Positions 59,191 through 64,000 of a DNA stretch of 64,000 nt are shown here, piece by piece. Origin of the DNA: Alkalilimnicola ehrlichii. GTDB lineage: Bacteria; Pseudomonadota; Gammaproteobacteria; Nitrococcales; AK92. The notes below the pieces were generated by a model, which worked only from the letters and a program-made list of their open reading frames with translations, was not told where the DNA came from and made no database searches. The DNA lies in assembly GCF_003399765.1 (NCBI RefSeq), contig NZ_NFZV01000021.1, positions 1-64,000 on the forward strand, given 5' to 3'. Numbering within the stretch: the stretch's first letter is position 1; each line of letters opens with the position of its first letter. The position numbers were made by a program, and so were the translations under genes.

Positions 59191-59475
59191 ATGACTGAAC
59201 AGGTTCGTTCCAAGCAAGCGCGCCGGAAGGCGCTGTTAGCGCGACTGGCGCGCGTAGAGGGGCAAGTGCGCGCTATCCGTCGCATGATCGAAACGGGCGA
59301 GAGCTGCGAGGCGGTAGCCCAGCAGCTTGCCGCCTCGCGTACGGCAATGAGTAAGGCGTTCTGCGAGATGATGGCCTGTGCCATCGAACATGAGATTGAC
59401 ATCGATGGTTCGCTCGGCGAGCCGGCGCAACAGAAGCTTTCCGAGTTGACCCGGCTGCTGACGCGGTATGGTTGA
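59191..59475 (+). CDS. CsoR/RcnR-family (DUF156) repressor
   Basis: A 94-residue four-helix metal- or thiol-sensing repressor. The DNA-contact segment LLARLARVEGQVRAIRRMIETGESCEAVAQQLAA is typical. Cys39 matches the first ligand of CsoR. By my alignment, the His and second Cys positions hold Ala64 and Glu68, so copper sensing is unlikely. Extra cysteines are Cys58 and Cys63 (CEMMAC). GAGGAG lies about 7 bases before the ATG at 59191; a start at 59167 would overlap the operator side and is less likely. It probably represses itself, SulP and the OsmC-like gene. Confidence 0.85.
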   Translation: MTEQVRSKQARRKALLARLARVEGQVRAIRRMIETGESCEAVAQQLAASRTAMSKAFCEMMACAIEHEIDIDGSLGEPAQQKLSELTRLLTRYG

Positions 59476-59682
59476 CCGACAAGGTATCGTTACCGTAACG
59501 GCATGCCGCTACGGTTCGGTTTTGGCAGGTGGAGTCCTCAACCGCGCCGGATGCGTCGCTCTCTAAACCGCTCGTGTGCCGGATGCATATAAGAGCGTGC
59601 GTGCCCCCTGAGCCTCTTGCAGCGTACTGAGTCAAACGGCATTAAAGCTGTTAGCGGGTGGAAGCGGGATTAAGGAGTCGCC

Positions 59683-60279
59683 ATGGCGCAGCAGGACGAC
59701 GCAAAGTCGCTCTCCGAGGTGGTAGACGAAATTACGTCCGCCGGTGAGCGGAAAGAGCAGATCTCCGTTGAGGAGATTATGAATGCGGTCGGTAGGCGCT
59801 CGTTCGGGCCGTTGTTGCTGGTCCCGGGGCTGATCGTGCTGTCGCCGCTGAGCGGTGTGCCTGGGGTGCCGACCCTGGGGGGAATTGTGATTTTTCTTTT
59901 CTCTGTCCAGATGTTGCTTGGACGGGAGTATTTCTGGTTGCCGGCGTTTATTCTGCGCCGTCAGGTAAGCCGCGATCGTATGGCTAAGGCTGGGCGCTTT
60001 CTCGCTTGGCTAGCGCGTTGGGCCGATAAGGTGATCAAGCCTCGGCTATTGTTCCTGCTGCATAAACCGGCCAGCCATGTCGTTGCTGTCGCTTGTACGC
60101 TCATTGCGGTGATTATGCCGCCATTAGAACTCATTCCATTCGCGAATGTGGTGACGGCTTCTGCTATCAGTGCTTTTGGGCTCGCTTTGGTTGCCTACGA
60201 TGGGGTGCTAGCGGTCTTGGCGTTTCTGCTAACCGGGGTAAGCTTTTATTTGCTAGTGAGCGGACTGCTGCTTTCGTGA
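59683..60279 (+). CDS. ExoD-family exopolysaccharide synthesis protein
   Basis: A 198-residue membrane protein of the ExoD family. A soluble N-terminus (SLSEVVDEITSAGERKEQISVEEIMNAVGRRSFGPLLLVPGLIVLSPLSGVPGVPTLGG) is followed by three to four membrane helices. ExoD was first linked to exopolysaccharide production and alkaline tolerance in rhizobia; its biochemical role is unclear. AAGGAG lies about 6 bases before the ATG. It stands about 200 bases after the CsoR-family gene and convergent to the next gene. Confidence 0.88.
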   Translation: MAQQDDAKSLSEVVDEITSAGERKEQISVEEIMNAVGRRSFGPLLLVPGLIVLSPLSGVPGVPTLGGIVIFLFSVQMLLGREYFWLPAFILRRQVSRDRMAKAGRFLAWLARWADKVIKPRLLFLLHKPASHVVAVACTLIAVIMPPLELIPFANVVTASAISAFGLALVAYDGVLAVLAFLLTGVSFYLLVSGLLLS

Positions 60280-60346
60280 CAGTGCGAAGGCGACGAGGCT
60301 TACCGGTCGGCGGGTACTGACTCTTGCCCGCCTTGGGTTTATAGCA

Positions 60347-61924
60347 TCAGAGTTGTGACTCGATCGGAAGGATGCGCACAAAGAGCGCTAATCCTCGCCG
60401 CCAAATGCTCGCTCCGGGCTCGCGTGTATAAACGCTATCGCCCGAGACCCAGCGAAGTTGGCCTTGAGCGTTTAATTGAGGGCGATAACTCAATGGGGCT
60501 TGGGTCGCAAATCGATAAACCTCCGCAAGTTGTTCGGCAAGATCGGCGTTGGCAACGAATATCCCCAGCTCTGTATTGATATGGGCGGAACGAGGATCGA
60601 GGTTGAAAGAGCCAATGAAAGCCTCCCGGCGATCGAAGAGGACAACTTTAGAGTGGAGACTGGCGTTGGATGAGCCTAGCCCTAAGGATTCAACGCTTTC
60701 GCCAGCGGCACGAAAGGCCATAGGGCTTAACTCAAAAAGGTTTACGCCTGCTGCGAGTAAGGTCCGTCGGCGTCTCGCATAGCCGCTGTGCGTGATGGCG
60801 ACATCGGTAGCGGCCAGAGAGTTGGTTAGAACGGTAACTTCAATACCGGCTTGGGCCAGGGCAACTAGCCCTTCCGTTCCCTCCCGGCCTGGGACAAAGT
60901 AAGGAGAGATAATAAAAACCTCTTCTTTAGCAGCGGCAAAGCGCTCACTCATCGCTTCCAACACGCCCGGCTCGGCATCCTTTCTGCCCAGTGCCTTATT
61001 CGGGTCGTCAGCGACCAGCTCAACGGTATCGCTCCAATAGTAGGCGTCGGCTTGCAGCAAGGTGCCTGTAGGTTGGTATGCCGATTCCGTTAAGGGATGG
61101 GGTGGGTGGGTTTCGAGCCAGTGGCGTAGTTCTTGGCGCCGTTGCACCAGCTTAGCCTGCGGTAGTTTGCCGCGCCGAAGCTCGGTAATGGGTAAGGCGA
61201 GCGGACTGTTCCAGTACGCGTTGAAGGCATAGCTAGCTTGTTCTGCGGCGAGGCCGATTATTGCCACGTCCAAATCGGCGAAGTTGAAGTCGTTGCCGGC
61301 GTCGAAGTAGTTGTCGCCGATGTTTCTGCCGCCGACGATGGCAATATGGCCGTCTACTATCCAGGCTTTATTATGCATGCGGTGGTTGAGGGCGCTGCCG
61401 CGTAACAAAAATTCCGTGCCCACCCGCAGAAATCCCCACCGTGCTCGAAAGGGATTGAACAGCCTTACCTCAAGGTTGTTGTGAGTATCTGCCGCCGCGA
61501 GCGTGGTGTCGCTACCCCGGACGTCCATATCGTCCAGTAGCAATCGGACTTGCACGCCGCGATCGGCGGCTTGCAGCAGTTCCTTAAGAAGAAGGCGTCC
61601 AGCGGTATCGTCTTGCCATATGTAGTACTGGACTTGGATGCTCTGATTGGCTAGCCGAGCGCTTTCGATGCGGGCGGCGAAGGCGTCGGCGCCGGTAAAT
61701 AACAATTGAAAGCCGCTATGAGCCTGGCTCGCCGGTTCTTTTATCCGCTGTTCGTGTGACCACTCCGCAAGCGGACCGGAGGGGGCAGGCAAAAGGGGAG
61801 GGCTGGGCGGCGCGTTGGAGCGCGGGCCAGGCGCAGCACACCCGCTGATCCAAAGAAGAAAGATCAGCACCCACCCGCGGCGAAGAGCTTGACGGTATTG
61901 GATAGCGTATCGCAAGTGCGCCAT
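60347..61924 (-). CDS. Phospholipase D-family lipoprotein
   Basis: A 525-residue protein with two HKD catalytic motifs: HNKAWIVDGHIAIVGGRNIGDNYFD (about residue 180) and HSKVVLFDRREAFIGSFNLDPRS (about 435). The N-terminus has a lipoprotein signal with lipobox WISGC (Cys29). This layout resembles ClsC-like cardiolipin synthases and other periplasmic PLD-family proteins that transfer phosphatidyl groups. The substrate is not certain. It is transcribed towards exoD and away from the capsule-type genes. Confidence 0.87.
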   Translation of the reverse strand: MAHLRYAIQYRQALRRGWVLIFLLWISGCAAPGPRSNAPPSPPLLPAPSGPLAEWSHEQRIKEPASQAHSGFQLLFTGADAFAARIESARLANQSIQVQYYIWQDDTAGRLLLKELLQAADRGVQVRLLLDDMDVRGSDTTLAAADTHNNLEVRLFNPFRARWGFLRVGTEFLLRGSALNHRMHNKAWIVDGHIAIVGGRNIGDNYFDAGNDFNFADLDVAIIGLAAEQASYAFNAYWNSPLALPITELRRGKLPQAKLVQRRQELRHWLETHPPHPLTESAYQPTGTLLQADAYYWSDTVELVADDPNKALGRKDAEPGVLEAMSERFAAAKEEVFIISPYFVPGREGTEGLVALAQAGIEVTVLTNSLAATDVAITHSGYARRRRTLLAAGVNLFELSPMAFRAAGESVESLGLGSSNASLHSKVVLFDRREAFIGSFNLDPRSAHINTELGIFVANADLAEQLAEVYRFATQAPLSYRPQLNAQGQLRWVSGDSVYTREPGASIWRRGLALFVRILPIESQL

Positions 61925-62362
61925 GTCGATCGGTTCGTTATATGCCGCGGGAAACCTATGATACCGAGTTCACAAGTATGGCGATACGTACCGAAATGGT
62001 AACAGGTTTGCCGTTTAGTCGGGCGAAAAGTCTCAAGTCGCTGTTTTCTAACCGGCGTTCGCTACTGGGCGTGATCCTCCGCGTAGATAACAAGGTATAT
62101 GAGAATATCTCCACATATTAAGCGGGTGGATTTTGCGAGATACCTTGATATTTTGCCGCGGAACTTTAAGGGTATGAAGCGTGCCGGGCGGGGTGTACTA
62201 TACCGTTCCCGCGGCGCTTTCATCACCGTCACTGAAAGCTTCCTTTTACCGAGGACTCCGGTTGCTGCAGGTGTTGAACCTAATTGGTGTCTCGAGAGTC
62301 GTACCTTAAAAGGCTATCCGGTTCCTTCTTAAGGAAAATATAGAACTTAGCACATGGATTGA
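61925..62362. other. Intergenic before the wzi-like gene
   Basis: About 440 bases, increasingly A+T-rich to the right. A 77-codon plus-strand frame (62099-62332) has no domain or ribosome site. I looked for an ops element (GGCGGTAG), common before polysaccharide operons, and did not see one. Promoters for the divergent genes must lie here. Confidence 0.4.
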
Positions 62363-63876
62363 GTGTTGGCCGTGCGATGTCGATATCTTTTTCGGGGGGC
62401 ACTTTCAGCGTTGGCGCTCGCCACGTTTCTTTTTTGTGGAAACGTAAATGCGGCGCCGGTTCTGGCTTTCCCAGGCGACCTTGGCTTGCGCCACGATCTC
62501 TTATTGCTGCGCGATAGCGGCCGGCTCAATATGCCCGTTTCCAGTTGGCCGATTCCCTATTCTGCAATCGGCGAAGGCTATACCCCAAGCAAATCAAGTG
62601 CCCAAGAGCCGTGGCTAAGTGCGCAGGCACGCATGCTAGCGCGTGTGCAACAGGCGCAGGCGCCTGGGTTCTCGGCGTCGTTAGGCATGACGCTGGCGGC
62701 AGAGCCGCAGACGTTTCGCGGTTTCCAAGATACGCCACGCGAACACGGCGGAGTTACGGCGGAAGCCGGCTGGACCAGCCCTCGTTATGCCGTGCGGGCG
62801 CAGGCGCAAGGCGTGCGCCAAGCCGATGGCGACAACTGGGATGCAAGATTTGATAACAGTTATGGGGCGCTAAGCGCCGGTAATTGGTTGATTGCCGCCG
62901 GCACGGTTCCGCAATGGTGGGGGCCAGGCTGGGATGGCAGCTTGATTCTTTCTAACAATGCCCGTCCCGTCCCTGCGGTTATTTTACAGCGGCAGACCGC
63001 GCAGGCCTTTGAGTGGCCTATTCTCGAATGGTTAGGACCTTGGTCTTTCGTTGCCTTTGCCGGTCAGTTGGAAAACGATCGGTATGTGCCCGAGGCGAAA
63101 CTGCTTGGCGCTCGGCTTACGCTTGTGCCGACGGAAAGATTGGAAATCGGCCTTTCTCGGACGGCACAATGGGGCGGCGAGGGGCGGCCGGAAAGCCTAC
63201 GAAGCCTGATCGATTTGGCTATCGGGCGTAGTAACGCCGGCGATAGCGACTATTCGCGAGATGACCAACCGGGCAATCAATTGGCCGGTTATGACATACG
63301 TTGGCGCTCTCCCTTAGTCGGCGACTTTCCGTATGCCATTTATGCTCAAGCTATTGGCGAAGACGAAGCGGGCGGTTGGCCTTATCAGTTCGTCTGGCTA
63401 GGCGGTATAGAAACGTGGGGCTTCGCCCACAACGGTAGTTATCGCGTTTACTTCGAAGCAGCCGATACGGCCATCGATTTATTCGTCCGTTCCGAGCAAA
63501 GATTTAATACGGCTTACGAGCACTCGGCCTACCGCAGCGGGTATCGTTACCGCGGCCAGTCGCTCGGACACGGCATCGATAACGACAGCCGTTTATTTAC
63601 GCTGGGAACGTTCTGGGCGCCGACTCGGGCCATTTTTGGCATTTCCGTGCCCAATATGCCGAGCTCAATCGCGACGGGCGGGATCGGCCGGCTCCCGGGG
63701 GGCATCGCCTCTCGCTCGGTCAGCAAACCGATGTGATTAAGCTGAGCGCATCGCATGAAAGACCATTCGCGAATGGCCGTCTTCATAGCGGCCTATCGTA
63801 CCAATCGGTGAGCGATAAGACGGATTCTCTGCGTAGCGAATTACAAGCTTACTTAGGGTGGAGCATCGCCTTATGA
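62363..63876 (+). CDS. Capsule assembly Wzi-family protein (one -1 shift)
   Basis: About 504 residues when read across one shift. A signal peptide (to about residue 30, NVNA-AP) is followed by an outer-membrane Wzi-type barrel: GDLGLRHDLLLLRDSGRLNMPVSSWPIP, SAGNWLIAAGTVPQWWGPGWDGSLILSNNARP and FEWPILEWLGPWSFVAFAGQLE are typical. Wzi anchors capsule or exopolysaccharide at the cell surface. The shift is in a T5 run at 63633-63637; a sixth T restores AIFWHFRAQYAELNRDG and a barrel ending near 63876. The start is a GTG and is uncertain; other alternative starts follow within 10 codons. Confidence 0.82.
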
Positions 63877-63891
63877 AAAAGGGGCAAGGCC

Positions 63892-64000
63892 ATGTTCAAT
63901 AATATTGTGGTGGTGTGTGTCGGCAACATCTGCCGTAGCCCGATGGCCGAGGCTTTATTGGCGCACGGGCTCGCCTCGAGAGAAGAGGTAAAGGTAAGTT
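63892..64000 (+). CDS. Low-molecular-weight protein tyrosine phosphatase (partial)
   Basis: The first 36 codons only; the gene runs off the window. The P-loop CVGNICRS (Cys9 to Ser16, CX5RS) is diagnostic. With Wzi just 15 bases upstream, it is probably the Wzb-type phosphatase that dephosphorylates the Wzc kinase in polysaccharide export. AGGGGCAAGG precedes the ATG. Confidence 0.85.
   Translation, partial: MFNNIVVVCVGNICRSPMAEALLAHGLASREEVKVS

Noticed and set aside
61925-62362. ops/JUMPstart element before the wzi-like gene
   Set aside because: GGCGGTAG was not found.
1-64000. CRISPR array, rRNA genes or complete prophage
   Set aside because: No regularly spaced repeats, rRNA-like sequence or phage structural genes were seen; only one integrase relic and one IS relic.

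Overview
The window is a stretch of a gammaproteobacterial chromosome. The backbone order recA-recX-alaS-lysC-csrA-tRNA-Ser-tRNA-Arg, the neighbouring xerD-dsbC, fdxA, mutS and pncC genes, and RlmM, SufE and GTP-type PEP carboxykinase all fit that class. Base composition is moderately G+C-rich. I cannot name genus or species from the sequence alone. 

Layout. 1-601 is a non-coding stretch rich in short hairpins. 0.6-13.4 kb holds a FadN-type beta-oxidation enzyme, two envelope proteins, an MscK-like mechanosensitive channel with a small membrane partner, an AI-2E-type permease, SufE, an alpha/beta hydrolase and PckG. 13.8-23.5 kb holds an asparagine-synthase-like gene, a histone-deacetylase-family gene, rlmM, a slipin, xerD, dsbC, fdxA and mutS. 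At 23.5-31.9 kb accessory island A lies between mutS and pncC: a TetR regulator, a TonB-dependent receptor, an ABC ATPase and a giant permease/M1-peptidase-like fusion. It is bounded by two diverged copies of the mutS-pncC intergenic region and an IS3-family relic. 32-39.7 kb is conserved backbone (pncC, thpR, recA, recX, alaS, lysC, csrA, two tRNAs). Island B (39.7-46.6 kb) sits in the 3' end of tRNA-Arg: an integrase relic, AraC and TetR regulators, three short-chain dehydrogenases and small accessory enzymes, closed by a second att copy. 46.9-56.5 kb holds an FkbM methyltransferase, a histidine kinase/response regulator/GGDEF-EAL signalling cluster, and cydDC behind a cydB remnant. 56.7-59.5 kb holds osmC-like, SulP and CsoR-family genes that share one palindromic operator. 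59.7-64 kb turns to envelope and exopolysaccharide functions (ExoD, a phospholipase D family lipoprotein, Wzi, and the start of a low-molecular-weight tyrosine phosphatase).

An important caveat: eleven otherwise well-preserved genes are broken by single-base shifts, sixteen in total. Every one is repaired by adding one base, nearly always in a short homopolymer. This one-sided pattern looks more like uncorrected sequencing deletions than gene decay. I therefore annotate those genes across the shift and mark each one.

Working together: island A looks like a TetR-controlled uptake/export unit. Island B looks like a carbonyl or oxidant detoxification cassette. The CsoR-SulP-OsmC group looks like a small sulfur- or oxidant-responsive regulon. 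The 48-53 kb cluster is a c-di-GMP signalling module placed beside cytochrome bd assembly genes. These functional readings are inference from families and operators.
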